Below, one piece after another: positions 22,514 through 31,141 of a DNA stretch of 64,000 nucleotides. Location: contig NZ_FMCW01000023.1 in assembly GCF_900091595.1 (NCBI RefSeq), positions 62,001 through 126,000 of the forward strand, read 5' to 3'. A program made the position numbers and the translations under genes. Below the pieces are notes generated by a model, which saw nothing but the letters and a program-made list of their open reading frames with translations, was not told the origin of the DNA and did not search any database. Every line of letters begins with the position of its first letter. The stretch's first letter is position 1. The stretch comes from Micromonospora haikouensis (GTDB taxonomy: Bacteria > Actinomycetota > Actinomycetes > Mycobacteriales > Micromonosporaceae).

Positions 22514-23436
22514 AGGTTGTTCCCCCCGAGCAGCAGGTAGAGGACGGCCATCCGCACGGAGACCCCGTTGGCGACCTGTTCGACGATGGTGGAGCGGGGC
22601 GAGTCGGCGACCTCGGGCGTGATCTCCATGCCCCGGTTCATCGGCCCGGGGTGCATGACGATCGCGTGCTCCGGCAACCGGCGCATCCGGGGCGCGTCGA
22701 GCCCGTAGCGGCGGGCGTACTCGCGGGCCGAGGGGAAGTAGGAGTCGGTCATCCGCTCCCGCTGCACCCGCAGCATCATCACCACGTCCACGTTCGGCAG
22801 CACGGCGTCGAGGTCGTAGGAGACGTCGATGCCGGGCGCGAGGGCCTGCGCGATGTCGACGGGGATCAGCGTGGGCGGCCCGACCAGGGTGACCTTCGCC
22901 CCGAGGGTGGACAGCAGCAGCACGTTGGAGCGGGCGACCCGGGAGTGCAGCACGTCCCCGACGACCGCGACGTGCAGGCCGGCGAGCCGCCCCAGCCGGG
23001 CCCGCATCGTGTACGCGTCCAGCAACGCCTGGGTGGGGTGCTCGTGGGTGCCGTCGCCGGCGTTGACCACCGACCCGTCGACCCAGTCGGCCAGCCGGTG
23101 CGGGGCGCCCGAGGCGGGGTGCCGGACGACGACCGCGTCGGCCCCCATCGCCTGGAGGGTGAGCGCGGTGTCCTTCAGGCTCTCGCCCTTGGTCACGCTG
23201 GAGCCCTTGGCCGAGAAGTTGATCACGTCGGCGCTGAGCCGCTTCGCCGCCGCCTCGAACGAGATCCGGGTGCGGGTGGAGTCCTCGTAGAAGAGGTTCA
23301 CCACGGTCCGCCCGCGCAGCGCGGGCAGCTTCTTGACCTCGCGGCCGGCGACCGTGGCCATCTCGGCGGCGGTGTCCAGGATCAGGGTGGCGGTGGCGGC
23401 GTCCAGGTCGGCGCCGGAGAGCAGGTGGCGGATCAT
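22510..23436 (-). CDS. pyrB: Aspartate carbamoyltransferase catalytic subunit
   Basis: A 308-residue ATCase catalytic chain that joins carbamoyl phosphate and aspartate. The carbamoyl-phosphate loop is [12 protein letters not shown] near 56-67 (the STRTR box). [14 protein letters not shown] follows, then the [11 protein letters not shown] motif near 134-144, and [11 protein letters not shown] near the C-terminus. No pyrI regulatory-subunit gene is present, as is usual outside enterobacteria. The ATG overlaps the pyrR stop by four bases (ATGA) and the stop overlaps the pyrC start, giving a tightly coupled pyrR-pyrB-pyrC unit. Confidence 0.97.
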   Translation of the reverse strand: MIRHLLSGADLDAATATLILDTAAEMATVAGREVKKLPALRGRTVVNLFYEDSTRTRISFEAAAKRLSADVINFSAKGSSVTKGESLKDTALTLQAMGADAVVVRHPASGAPHRLADWVDGSVVNAGDGTHEHPTQALLDAYTMRARLGRLAGLHVAVVGDVLHSRVARSNVLLLSTLGAKVTLVGPPTLIPVDIAQALAPGIDVSYDLDAVLPNVDVVMMLRVQRERMTDSYFPSAREYARRYGLDAPRMRRLPEHAIVMHPGPMNRGMEITPEVADSPRSTIVEQVANGVSVRMAVLYLLLGGNNL

Positions 23437-24020
23437 GCGGCGGTCGCCTCCCCGTACAGCCTGACCTCGTCGGCGCCGTCGGTCTCGGCGAGGGTGACCT
23501 TCACGTTCTCGGCCAGCGCCGTCGGGATGTTCTTGCCGACGTAGTCGGCGCGGATCGGCAGCTGCCGGTGGCCGCGGTCGACCAGGACGGCGAGCTGCAC
23601 CGAGGCGGGGCGGCCCACGTCGCTGAGCGCGTCGAGAGCGGCCCGGACGGTGCGGCCGGAGAAGAGGACGTCGTCGACGAGGACGACCCGCTTGCCGTCG
23701 ATCCCGCCGGCCGGGAGCTGGGTCGGGCCGACCGCGCGGGTGGCGTGCCGGCGCAGGTCGTCGCGGTAGAGGGTGATGTCGAGCACGCCGGCCGGGACGG
23801 CGACGTCCTCGAAGGTGCCGATCCGGGCGGCGAGCCGCCGGGCGAGCGGCACCCCGCGGGTGGGAATCCCGAGCAGCACCGTGTCGGCGGCGCCCTGGGT
23901 CTTCTCGAGGATCTGGTGTGCGATGCGGTCGACCACGCGCGAGACGTCCGCTGCGGCGAGGATCACCTTCACCGAGGGTTGTCGCGGTGGCGACGTGTGG
24001 GCAGCCGACGGGTAGGCCAC
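23433..24020 (-). CDS. pyrR: PyrR regulator / uracil phosphoribosyltransferase
   Basis: A 195-residue PyrR, an RNA-binding pyrimidine regulator with uracil phosphoribosyltransferase-like activity. The PRPP loop [13 protein letters not shown] lies near residues 102-114. [14 protein letters not shown] and LYRDDL are also family-typical, and VGKNIPTA occurs near the C-terminus. The GTG at 24020 is chosen because AAGGAGG sits seven bases upstream; the longer frame has no homology. Directly upstream of that ribosome site lies a sequence matching the PyrR-binding loop, so the protein probably represses its own operon's translation when UMP is high. Confidence 0.95.
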   Translation of the reverse strand: MAYPSAAHTSPPRQPSVKVILAAADVSRVVDRIAHQILEKTQGAADTVLLGIPTRGVPLARRLAARIGTFEDVAVPAGVLDITLYRDDLRRHATRAVGPTQLPAGGIDGKRVVLVDDVLFSGRTVRAALDALSDVGRPASVQLAVLVDRGHRQLPIRADYVGKNIPTALAENVKVTLAETDGADEVRLYGEATAA

Positions 24021-24034
24021 GGCGGACCTCCTTC

Positions 24035-24052
24035 CCCGCCTCACGGGACGGG
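24035..24052 (-). promoter_or_regulatory. PyrR-binding RNA loop next to the pyrR ribosome site
   Basis: On the minus strand the RNA reads CCCG-UCCCGUGAGG-CGGG, a hairpin whose loop contains UCC-N-G-N-GAGG-Y, the core of the known PyrR-binding consensus (ARUCCNGNGAGGYU, 12 of 14 positions). It ends one base before AAGGAGG. PyrR-UMP binding would plausibly block ribosome loading, as reported for mycobacterial pyr mRNA. No terminator/antiterminator pair is seen. Confidence 0.7.
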
Positions 24053-24222
24053 TCGTTAAAGGACGTCTGACGCCTCCGGCGGGCCGCGGGCGACCCGGGC
24101 GGGGGCTGCATGCCACGTTACCAGCGGTCATGGGAGGGGCCGACGCCGGCACTGACCCCAGAATCAGGCTGGCGAATCGGGATAACTCCACCCGCCCAGC
24201 CCAACGGTAGGGTCACGACCAC

Positions 24223-24251
24223 TTGACCAGTTGTCGCAATCCCCGTACCGT
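24223..24251 (+). promoter_or_regulatory. Candidate bldD promoter
   Basis: TTGACC (24223-24228) and TACCGT (24246-24251) are spaced by exactly 17 bp, a good housekeeping-sigma match, 54 bp before the bldD ATG. The imperfect palindrome around TTGACCAGTTGTC overlaps the -35 and could be a BldD autoregulatory site, but the match to the published box is poor. Confidence 0.55.
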
Positions 24252-24304
24252 CACGCTCCGTAGCGATCGCGGGGTGAACCCCGAGCAGCACTGGGAGTGT
24301 CCGA

Positions 24305-24793
24305 ATGCCCTCTGAATACGCCAAGTCGCTGGGCGCCCGCCTGCGCTCCATCCGCCAGCAGCAGGGCCTGTCCCTGCAGGGAGTGGAGGAGAAGTCCAAC
24401 GGGCGGTGGAAGGCCGTGGTGGTCGGCTCGTACGAGCGCGGTGACCGCGCCGTCACGGTGTCCCGCCTGGCCGAGCTGGCCGACTTCTACCGGGTGCCCG
24501 TCTCCGAGCTGCTGCCCGACGGCAGCGGGGTGCGACACGAGCCCACCAGCAAGATCGTCCTGGACCTGGAGCGGCTCTACGACGACGCCTCCGAGGACCT
24601 GGCCTACGTCGCCCGGTACGCCCGCGCCATCCAGCAGCAGCGGGGCGACTACAACGGCCGGGTGCTCTCCATCCGCGCCGACGACCTGCGCGCCCTGGCG
24701 ATCGTCTACGACGCCTCGCCGTCCGGGCTGATCGAGCGCCTCACCGAGCACGGCGTGCTCGTCGCCGACCCGCGGGCGTTCTTCGCGTCCTGA
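24305..24793 (+). CDS. bldD: Developmental master regulator BldD
   Basis: A 162-residue DNA-binding regulator of morphological differentiation and antibiotic onset. Residues 8-72 form an XRE-type helix-turn-helix (LGARLRSIRQQQGLSLQGVEE, then SYERGDRAVTVSRLAELADFY). The C-terminal domain keeps the cyclic-di-GMP signature RGD at 113-115, eight residues, then R124 and D126-D127 (RADD instead of RQDD). Dimerisation by c-di-GMP is therefore expected. It diverges from the pyrR operon and is followed by a strong hairpin. The start ATG has GGGAGTG upstream. Confidence 0.96.
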   Translation: MPSEYAKSLGARLRSIRQQQGLSLQGVEEKSNGRWKAVVVGSYERGDRAVTVSRLAELADFYRVPVSELLPDGSGVRHEPTSKIVLDLERLYDDASEDLAYVARYARAIQQQRGDYNGRVLSIRADDLRALAIVYDASPSGLIERLTEHGVLVADPRAFFAS

Positions 24794-24837
24794 CGCGCCC
24801 ACGGGGCGCTCTTCGCGCCCCGACAAAGGTCACGCCG

Positions 24838-24868
24838 AAAGGGCCCGTGCCGCAGGCACGGGCCCTTT
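24838..24868. terminator. Strong bidirectional intrinsic terminator
   Basis: A perfect 14-bp stem, AAAGGGCCCGTGCC paired with GGCACGGGCCCTTT around GCA, ends in a T run on the plus strand and begins with an A run for the minus strand. It serves both bldD and the converging nusB. Confidence 0.92.
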
Positions 24869-24908
24869 TCGACACCGCCACACCGGCCGGCGCCCCGAGG
24901 GGGGACGG

Positions 24909-25343
24909 TCAGCGGGTGGCGTACTCGGCGATCCGGCCGAGCACCCCGTTGAGGAAGCGCGGCGAGTCGTCGGTCGACATCTGCCGGGCCAGCTCGACGG
25001 CCTCGCTGATCGCCACCGCGTCGTCGAGCTCGTCGACGTAGAGCAGCTCGTAGACGGCGATGCGGGCCAGGTTGCGGTCCACCGCCGGCATCCGGTCCAG
25101 CGTCCACCCCTCGGCGTAGCTGGCGATCAGCTCGTCGATCCGGTCCAGGTGCGCGGCCACCCCCTCGACGAGGCCGACCGCGTACCCCAGGTGCTCCGGG
25201 TGGGGCTTCTCGATCCGCTCGACGTAGCCGGCGAGCACCTCCACCGGCGGCCGGTCGCGCAGGTCGGCCTCGAAGAGCACGTCCAGCGCCCGCTTGCGCG
25301 CCTTGCGGCGCGCCGGCATCTGCTGCTTGGGGCCCTCGGCCAT
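24909..25343 (-). CDS. nusB: Transcription antitermination factor NusB
   Basis: A 144-residue all-helical NusB, partner of NusE (S10) in rRNA antitermination. Seen features are the Arg/Lys-rich start ARRKARKRALDVLFEADLR, the central WTLDRMPAVDRNLARIAVYELLY segment, and the C-terminal ISEAVELARQMSTDDSPRFLNGVLGRIA, all family hallmarks. It overlaps the efp stop by one base and ends at a bidirectional terminator. The efp-nusB pair behind the aro genes is the usual actinobacterial order. Confidence 0.96.
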   Translation of the reverse strand: MAEGPKQQMPARRKARKRALDVLFEADLRDRPPVEVLAGYVERIEKPHPEHLGYAVGLVEGVAAHLDRIDELIASYAEGWTLDRMPAVDRNLARIAVYELLYVDELDDAVAISEAVELARQMSTDDSPRFLNGVLGRIAEYATR

Positions 25344-25900
25344 CAGGCGCGGCCGAGGTAACGGCCGTCGCGGGTGTCGACCTTGATCTTCTCGCCGGTG
25401 GTGATGAAGAGCGGCACCTGCACGGTCGCGCCGGTCTCGACCGTCGCCGGCTTGTTGCCGCCGGTGGACCGGTCGCCCTGCAGGCCCGGCTCCGTGTAGG
25501 TGATCTCCAACACCACGGAGGTCGGCAGCTCGATGTAGAGCGGCACGCCCTCGTGGGTGGCGACGGTCGCCTCGGCCTCCGGCAGGAGGTAGTTGGCGGC
25601 CTCGCCGACGGTGCCCCCGGGGACGGTGATCTGGTCGAACGTCTCCAGATCCATGAAGACGTAGTCCTCGCCGTCGGCGTAGAGGTATTGCATCGTGCGC
25701 TTGTCCACGGTCGCGGTCTCGACCTTGGTGCCCGCGTTGAAGGTCTTGTCGACCACCTTGCCGGACAGCACGTTCTTCAGCGTGGTACGCACGAAGGCGC
25801 CACCCTTACCGGGCTTGACGTGCTGGAACTCTACGACGGCCCAGAGCTCCCCGTCGAGGTTGAGTACCAGGCCGTTCTTCAGGTCGTTGGTGGTGGCCAT
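25343..25900 (-). CDS. efp: Translation elongation factor P
   Basis: A 185-residue EF-P that relieves ribosome stalling at polyproline. Three beta-barrel domains are expected. The tip loop of domain I is VKPGKGGAF with K32, the position modified in some bacteria; the loop is not the palindromic PGKGP reported for some unmodified EF-Ps. No modification gene is nearby. The C-terminus [10 protein letters not shown] fits the family signature. This window encodes very proline-rich proteins, for example the gene at 42286-45789, which would depend on EF-P. Confidence 0.97.
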   Translation of the reverse strand: MATTNDLKNGLVLNLDGELWAVVEFQHVKPGKGGAFVRTTLKNVLSGKVVDKTFNAGTKVETATVDKRTMQYLYADGEDYVFMDLETFDQITVPGGTVGEAANYLLPEAEATVATHEGVPLYIELPTSVVLEITYTEPGLQGDRSTGGNKPATVETGATVQVPLFITTGEKIKVDTRDGRYLGRA

Positions 25901-25973
25901 TTCCTGCCTTGATCATCAATTGGCGGACAGACCTGGCAAGTCTACTAGCTGCCGCCGCCGGCCGTACCCGCCG

Positions 25974-26423
25974 TCAGCCGCCGGTCGTTCCCGCGCCCGC
26001 GCGGGCCGCCAGGTGGTGCAGGGCGAGCCGGTAGCCGTCCACGCCCAACCCGCAGATCACCCCCGTCGCCACCGCCGAGACCACCGAGTGCGCGCGGAAC
26101 TCCTCCCGGGCGTGGATGTTGGAGATGTGCACCTCCACCAGCGGGCCGCGCAGCAGGGCGCAGGCGTCCCGCACCGCGATCGAGTAGTGCGACCAGGCCG
26201 CCGGGTTGAGCACCACCGCCGCCTGCTCGTCGGCCGCCTCGTGCAGCCAGCCCACCAGCTCGTGCTCGGCGTCGGTCTGCCGCACCGTCACGTCCAGCCC
26301 CAGCTCCCGGCCGGTCGCCTCGCAGAGCCCCACCAGGTCGGCGTAGCTGGTCGCCCCGTACACGTCGACCTGGCGGGTGCCCAGCCGACCCAGGTTCGGC
26401 CCGTTGAGCACGTACACCCTCAT
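25974..26423 (-). CDS. aroQ: 3-dehydroquinate dehydratase, type II
   Basis: A 149-residue dodecameric dehydratase of the shikimate pathway that makes 3-dehydroshikimate. The N-terminal [17 protein letters not shown] motif (7-23) carries the catalytic arginine and Y22. [15 protein letters not shown] near 73-87 contains the catalytic histidine region, and [14 protein letters not shown] is the substrate loop. The ATG overlaps the aroB stop by four bases. A further 73 bp precede efp. Confidence 0.96.
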   Translation of the reverse strand: MRVYVLNGPNLGRLGTRQVDVYGATSYADLVGLCEATGRELGLDVTVRQTDAEHELVGWLHEAADEQAAVVLNPAAWSHYSIAVRDACALLRGPLVEVHISNIHAREEFRAHSVVSAVATGVICGLGVDGYRLALHHLAARAGAGTTGG

Positions 26424-27496
26424 GAGGAGACCTCCCGGTAGGCGGCGTGCAGCAGCTCGTCGTCCGGGCCCTCCAGGATCGCCGGGCGGGCCAGCGCGTC
26501 GAGCACCACGAACCGCAGCCGCGAGCCGCGGCTCTTCTTGTCCACCCGCATCGCGGCCAGCAGCTGCGGCCACGCGTCGGCCCGGTACGCCGTGGGCAGC
26601 CCCAGCGCCGTCAGCACCGTGCGGTGCCGCGCCGTGGTCTCCGGGTCCAGCCGGCCCGCCAGCCGGGCCAGCTCCCCCGCGTAGACCAGGCCGACGGACA
26701 CGGCGTGCCCGTGCCGCCAGCGGTACCCCTCCACCTTCTCGATCGCGTGGGCCAGGGTGTGGCCGTAGTTGAGCACCTCGCGCACCCCGGACTCGCGCAG
26801 GTCGCCGGAGACCACGTCGGCCTTCACCCGGATCGCCCGCTCGATCAGCTCCCGGACCACCGGCGACGTCGGGTCCGTCGCCGCCGCCCGGTCCCGCTCC
26901 ACCAGGTCGAGGATCACCGGGTCGGCGATGAACCCGCACTTGACCACCTCGGCCAGCCCCGCCGCCAGGTCGGCCGGCGGGAGGCTGTCGAGCACCGCGA
27001 GGTCGCACAGCACCCCGACCGGCGGGTGGAAGCCGCCCACGAGGTTCTTGCCGGCCGCCGTGTTGATCCCCGTCTTGCCGCCCACCGCCGCGTCGACCAT
27101 GCCCAGCAGCGACGTCGCCACCGGCACCCAGCGCACCCCGCGCAGCCAGCAGGCCGCGACGAAGCCGGCCAGGTCGGTGACCGCGCCGCCGCCCACCCCC
27201 ACCACCGCGTCGGTGCGGGTGAAGCCCGCCTCGCCGAGCTGGTCCCAGCACGCGGCGGCCACCTCGATGGCCTTGCCCGCCTCGGCGTCCGGCACCTCCA
27301 CCAGCAGGGGGGCCGCCCCGGCCGCCGCCAGGCGCGCGCCGATCGCGTCGGCCAGCCCCTTCAGCGGCGGAGCGTGCAGCACCGCCACCCGGGTCGCGCC
27401 GGGCAGCAACGTCGGGAGCGAATCGAGCAGGTCGCGTCCCACCAATACGTCGTACGGCCGCTCGCCGCCGACCGGAATCCGGGTCACCTCGTCCAT
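26420..27496 (-). CDS. aroB: 3-dehydroquinate synthase
   Basis: A 358-residue NAD- and zinc-dependent enzyme converting DAHP to 3-dehydroquinate. The NAD loop [16 protein letters not shown] lies near residues 95-110. [24 protein letters not shown] contains the substrate and metal residues, and [12 protein letters not shown] and [10 protein letters not shown] supply the zinc histidines. The ATG at 27496 gives the family N-terminus; the longer open frame upstream runs through a dispersed repeat (copy A) and is not coding. The gene is separated from aroK by the DUF2243/CtaG pair. Confidence 0.96.
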   Translation of the reverse strand: MDEVTRIPVGGERPYDVLVGRDLLDSLPTLLPGATRVAVLHAPPLKGLADAIGARLAAAGAAPLLVEVPDAEAGKAIEVAAACWDQLGEAGFTRTDAVVGVGGGAVTDLAGFVAACWLRGVRWVPVATSLLGMVDAAVGGKTGINTAAGKNLVGGFHPPVGVLCDLAVLDSLPPADLAAGLAEVVKCGFIADPVILDLVERDRAAATDPTSPVVRELIERAIRVKADVVSGDLRESGVREVLNYGHTLAHAIEKVEGYRWRHGHAVSVGLVYAGELARLAGRLDPETTARHRTVLTALGLPTAYRADAWPQLLAAMRVDKKSRGSRLRFVVLDALARPAILEGPDDELLHAAYREVSS

Positions 27497-27561
27497 CGCC
27501 CGGCAGCCTAGTCCAGCCACGGCCCCCACGACGCCGCCTGTCCACTCCGTGGCGGGTTTCG

Positions 27562-27615
27562 TAAGGAGGGGCCCCTTGTTAACGCTTTCTGTATAGGAAG
27601 GGCCCCTTCCTAACA
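27562..27615 (+). repeat. Dispersed palindromic repeat, copy A
   Basis: A member of a family of about 54 bp with two self-complementary GGGGCCCC-type arms around a TTGTTAACGC core and a variable middle (here CTTTCTGTATAGG). It lies in the gap between the aroB start and the divergent DUF2243 gene. The rest of this 381-bp gap holds only the two tandem repeats listed separately and the ribosome site of the next gene. Confidence 0.85.
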
Positions 27616-27655
27616 CCACGCGCGGCGCGACGCCCGCGCACGGCGCGACTCCGCT

Positions 27656-27691
27656 GCACGACGGGTCGCCGGCGCACGACGGGTCGCCGGC
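27656..27691. repeat. Two 18-bp tandem repeats
   Basis: GCACGACGGGTCGCCGGC occurs twice head to tail in the intergenic region before the DUF2243 gene. There are no spacers, so it is not a CRISPR. Confidence 0.7.
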
Positions 27692-27795
27692 CGCCACGTC
27701 ACCGGCGGCGGCCAGCGGCGTTTAGCCGGGCAGAGCGGGGGCAGCGTTTCCAGCACAGGCGACGGTCCGGACCCGGACGACGTTCTCAGCACGGC

Positions 27796-27848
27796 GGCGT
27801 CTCCGGCACGGACGGCGTCTCCGGCACGGGCGACGTCTTCCGGCACGG
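27796..27848. repeat. Three degenerate 18-bp tandem repeats
   Basis: GGCGTCTCCGGCACGG recurs with an 18-bp period, the third unit being diverged (GACGTCTTCCGGCACGG). It lies just upstream of the DUF2243 ribosome site. It could be slippage DNA or a binding array. Confidence 0.6.
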
Positions 27849-27877
27849 GCCGGCCGACGAGGCGGAGGTACCCCGCG

Positions 27878-28399
27878 ATGAGCACACCCAGCACCGAGGG
27901 CACCGACATCCGGCTGCCCGCCACGATTCTCGGCATCGGCCTCGGCGGCTTCGCCGACGGCATCGTGCTGCACCAGGTGCTCCAGTGGCACCACATGCTC
28001 AGCGGCACCGGCAGCGACAACGTCGGGGTGAAGGCGTACCCGGTGGACACCGTGCCCGGCCTGGAGATGAACACCCTGTGGGACGGGATCTTCCACGTGG
28101 TGACCTGGGTGGCGGTGCTGACCGGCCTGGCCCTGCTCTACTCCCGGGTCACCGGGTCGCGGGGCCGGCTGTGGCGCTCCCCCGTGCTGTGGGGCTGGGC
28201 GCTGGTCGGCTGGGGGTTGTTCAACCTCGTCGAGGGGATCGTCGACCACCACCTGCTCGGCATCCACCACGTGCGCGAGGGCGCGTACCGGACGTGGTGG
28301 GACCTCGGGTTCCTGGCGCTCGGGGCGGCGTTGGTCGCCGCAGGCTGGCTGGTGCAGCGCCGCGGCACGATCGTGGACGTCTGCGCCGACCGCCGGTGA
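27878..28399 (+). CDS. DUF2243 membrane protein
   Basis: A 173-residue integral membrane protein with about four helices. The family signature GIGLGGFADGIVLHQVLQWHHML (near 19-41) is rich in histidine, and more histidines follow in GIFHVVTW and VDHHLLGIHHVREG, which suggests metal or haem handling. Biochemical function is not established. It is followed seven bases later by a CtaG-type protein, a common partner, so a role in oxidase metal supply is an inference. The ATG has a GGAGG site. Confidence 0.85.
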   Translation: MSTPSTEGTDIRLPATILGIGLGGFADGIVLHQVLQWHHMLSGTGSDNVGVKAYPVDTVPGLEMNTLWDGIFHVVTWVAVLTGLALLYSRVTGSRGRLWRSPVLWGWALVGWGLFNLVEGIVDHHLLGIHHVREGAYRTWWDLGFLALGAALVAAGWLVQRRGTIVDVCADRR

Positions 28400-28406
28400 C
28401 CCCACG

Positions 28407-29204
28407 ATGATCGGGGGCCTGGCAGTGGGAGGAGGCAGCCACGGCGGGCACGACGGGTACGCGCCGGGGCCGGCGCTGCTCGTACCCCTGGTGATCTTCT
28501 GGGTCTATCTCGCCGCCGCGCTGCGGCAGCGCGGGCCCGACGGCGGCGGCTGGCCGCACCGGCGCACGGCGGCCTTCGGCGCGGGGGCCGGCCTGCTGGC
28601 GGTGGGGCTGACCCTGCCGGCCGGCGGCTTCGCCGCGCACGCCTGGCAGCACCTGCTGGTCGGCATGCTCGCGCCGCTCGGGCTGGTGCTCGGCGCGCCG
28701 GTCACCCTGGCGCTGCGCAGCATCGACCGGCGGCGCGGCCGGGCCCTGGTGCGGCTGCTGCGCCGCCCCGCCCTCGCCGCGCTCGCCCACCCGGTGACCG
28801 GCCTCGCGCTCACCGCCGGCGGGCTGTACGCGCTGTACCTGACGCCGCTGTACCGGGCGACGCTGGCGCACCCGGTCCTGCACCACCTGGTGCACCTGCA
28901 CTTCCTGCTCTCGGGGCTGCTCTTCGCCTGGTCGGTCGCCGGCCCCGACCCCGGCCCGCACCGCCCCCGGGTGCCGGCGCGGCTCGTGGTGCTCGGGGTC
29001 GCCGTGGCCGCCCACGCCGCCCTGGCCCAACTGCTGTACGCGGGACTCGCCGTGGACGTCCCCGCCCCGCCCGAGCAGCTGCGCGCCGGCGCGACGGTCA
29101 TGTACTACGGCGGTGACCTGGCCGAGATCGCCCTGGCGCTGGCCCTGCTCGCCACCTGGCGTCCGGCGGTAAGGAGGGGCCCCTTGTTAACGCATTCTGC
29201 ATAG
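28407..29204 (+). CDS. CtaG-family cytochrome c oxidase assembly protein
   Basis: A 265-residue polytopic membrane protein with about seven helices. Histidine-rich loop motifs AAHAWQHLLVGMLAP and HPVLHHLVHLHFLLSG fit the caa3_CtaG family, thought to help deliver copper to the oxidase. A short Gly/His start (GGGSHGGHDG) could bind metal. The last eleven or so residues (RRGPLLTHSA) and the stop codon lie inside dispersed repeat copy B, so the natural C-terminus has been replaced or extended by the repeat. It is translationally close to the DUF2243 gene. Confidence 0.85.
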   Translation: MIGGLAVGGGSHGGHDGYAPGPALLVPLVIFWVYLAAALRQRGPDGGGWPHRRTAAFGAGAGLLAVGLTLPAGGFAAHAWQHLLVGMLAPLGLVLGAPVTLALRSIDRRRGRALVRLLRRPALAALAHPVTGLALTAGGLYALYLTPLYRATLAHPVLHHLVHLHFLLSGLLFAWSVAGPDPGPHRPRVPARLVVLGVAVAAHAALAQLLYAGLAVDVPAPPEQLRAGATVMYYGGDLAEIALALALLATWRPAVRRGPLLTHSA

Positions 29205-29224
29205 GAAGGGCCCCCTGCAAACAC
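29170..29224 (+). repeat. Dispersed palindromic repeat, copy B (overlaps gene end)
   Basis: The same repeat as copy A with a variant middle (CATTCTGCATAGG). It begins inside the 3' end of the CtaG gene and ends 26 bp before the converging aroK stop, so it could also act as a terminator. Confidence 0.85.
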
Positions 29225-29250
29225 TCTCGCATGGGGCGGCGGGGAGCGCC

Positions 29251-29811
29251 TCAGGCCTTGAGCAGGGCGGCGACCTCGGCGGCGATCTCCTCCGGCGTAC
29301 GCCCGTCGGTGACCACCGTCGCGGTCGACACCTCGGCGTAGAGCGGGCGGCGCTGGTCCATCAGGTGTTTCAGCGTCGCCCTCGGGTTGATCGCCAGCAG
29401 CGGCCGGCCGGCGCCCAGCCCGACCCGCTTCACCGCGTCGGCCAGCTCGACGCTCAGGTGCACCACGGTGTGCCCGACCAGGGCGGCGCGGTTCTCCTCG
29501 GCGAGCACCGCGCCGCCGCCGAGGGCGAGCACCCCGGCGCAGGAGGTCAGCGCCGCGGCGGTGGCGGCCCGCTCCAGGGCGCGGAAGTGATCCTCGCCCT
29601 CGTCGACGAAGATCTCCGGGATCGGCTTGCCGGCCATCGCCTCGATGTCGGCGTCGGTGTCGCGGAACTCGACCCCGAGCTGCGCGGCGAGGGTCTCCCC
29701 GACGGTGGTCTTCCCGGAGCCGGGCGACCCGACGAGGACGACCACCGGCCGCGTCCGGCCGACCGGGTCACCACTGCGGCTCACCGCATCATCACCGGGA
29801 GAGGTGCTCAC
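29251..29811 (-). CDS. aroK: Shikimate kinase
   Basis: A 186-residue kinase phosphorylating shikimate at the 3-OH. The P-loop [11 protein letters not shown] is at 28-38, DTDADIE with the substrate aspartate near 52, [13 protein letters not shown] near 66-79 with the substrate arginine, GGGAVL near 98, and the lid RPLL with the catalytic arginine. The GTG overlaps the aroC stop by four bases; a second in-frame GTG nine codons later (29784) could also start it. The 20-residue N-terminal extension is Ser/Asp-rich and probably flexible. Confidence 0.95.
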   Translation of the reverse strand: MSTSPGDDAVSRSGDPVGRTRPVVVLVGSPGSGKTTVGETLAAQLGVEFRDTDADIEAMAGKPIPEIFVDEGEDHFRALERAATAAALTSCAGVLALGGGAVLAEENRAALVGHTVVHLSVELADAVKRVGLGAGRPLLAINPRATLKHLMDQRRPLYAEVSTATVVTDGRTPEEIAAEVAALLKA

Positions 29812-30986
29812 CGGATCACCAGGGAGTCGAGGTAGCCGGCCAGGTTGCGGCGCATCTCGGCCACCGAGTCGCCGCCGAACTTCTCCACGGCGGCCTCGGC
29901 GAGCACCAGCGCCACCATCGCCTCGGCGACCACGGCGGCGGCCGGCACGGCGCACACGTCGGAGCGCTGGTTGATGGCGGTCGCCGGCTCCCCCGTGGTC
30001 ACATCGACCGTGGCCAGGGCCCGGTTCAGCGACGAGATCGGCTTCATCGCCGCCTTCACCCGCAGCGGCTCGCCGGTGGTGATGCCGCCCTCCAGGCCGC
30101 CGGCCCGGTCGGTCACCCGGCGCACCCCGGTCGCGGTCGGCACGATCTCGTCGTGCGCCTCCGAGCCACGGGAGCGGGCCTGCAACCAGCCGTCGCCGAT
30201 CTCCACGCCCTTGATCGCCTGGATCGACATCAGCGCCGTGGCGAGCCGGGCGTCGAGCTTGCGGTCCCACTGCACGTGGCTGCCCAGGCCCGGCGGCACC
30301 CCGTACGCCAGCACCTCGACCACGCCGCCCAGCGTGTCGGCGGCCTTCTTCGCGGCGTCGACCTCGGCGACCATCCGGGCGCTCGCGTCGGAGTCGAGGC
30401 AGCGCAGCGGGTCGGCGTCGATGCGCTCGGCGTCCTCGGGCGTGGGGCGCAGCCCCGGCTTCGCGGCGACCGGGCCCAGCTCCACGACGTGCGAGACGAT
30501 CTCGATGCCGAGGGCCTGCTTCACCAGGGCCTTCGCCACGGTGCCGACGGCGACCCGGGCGGCGGTCTCCCGCGCGCTGGCCCGCTCCAGGATCGGCCGG
30601 GCGTCGGTGTGGCCGTACTTCTGCATGCCGGCGAGATCGGCGTGGCCCGGACGCGGGCGGGTCAGCGGCGCGTTGCGGGCCTGCCGGGCCAGCTCGTCGG
30701 GGTCCACCGGGTCGGCGGCCATCACCGTCTGCCACTTGGGCCACTCGGAGTTGCCGACCCGGATGGCGACGGGGCTGCCGAGGGTGACGCCGTGCCGGAG
30801 CCCGCCGATGATCTCGACGACGTCCTGCTCGAAGGCCATCCGGGCACCCCGGCCGTAGCCGAGCCGGCGGCGGGCCAGCTCACCGGCGATCTCGCCGGTG
30901 GTCACCTCGATCCCGGCGGGCACGCCCTCCAGCATCGCGACGAGGGCGGGACCGTGCGATTCACCTGCAGTCAACCAGCGCAACAC
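29808..30986 (-). CDS. aroC: Chorismate synthase
   Basis: A 392-residue FMN-dependent enzyme forming chorismate from EPSP. The signature [10 protein letters not shown] is at 8-17, [12 protein letters not shown] at 39-50, and the catalytic [14 protein letters not shown] segment near 111-124. A further [13 protein letters not shown] motif lies near residue 273 and the C-terminal [10 protein letters not shown] is intact. No ribosome site is obvious, and transcription may start close to the start codon. It couples to aroK by a GTGA overlap. Upstream lies an accessory segment separating it from aroE. Confidence 0.97.
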   Translation of the reverse strand: MLRWLTAGESHGPALVAMLEGVPAGIEVTTGEIAGELARRRLGYGRGARMAFEQDVVEIIGGLRHGVTLGSPVAIRVGNSEWPKWQTVMAADPVDPDELARQARNAPLTRPRPGHADLAGMQKYGHTDARPILERASARETAARVAVGTVAKALVKQALGIEIVSHVVELGPVAAKPGLRPTPEDAERIDADPLRCLDSDASARMVAEVDAAKKAADTLGGVVEVLAYGVPPGLGSHVQWDRKLDARLATALMSIQAIKGVEIGDGWLQARSRGSEAHDEIVPTATGVRRVTDRAGGLEGGITTGEPLRVKAAMKPISSLNRALATVDVTTGEPATAINQRSDVCAVPAAAVVAEAMVALVLAEAAVEKFGGDSVAEMRRNLAGYLDSLVIR

Positions 30987-31141
30987 GTGGGCAAGTCTGT
31001 CACGCCCGGGTTACGTCCCACCGGGCCGCCCACCGCGTCCCGCCCTACGGACGCGCCGCCCGCACGCCACGCCCCGCAGCAGACGAGATCGTGGACGCTT
31101 GCTGTCCGCCCGGCTGACAGCAGCTGTCCAAGGTCTGGCGC

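Noticed and set aside
27656-27691. CRISPR-like repeat
   Set aside because: The units are directly adjacent, only two in number and have no spacers; no cas genes are nearby.
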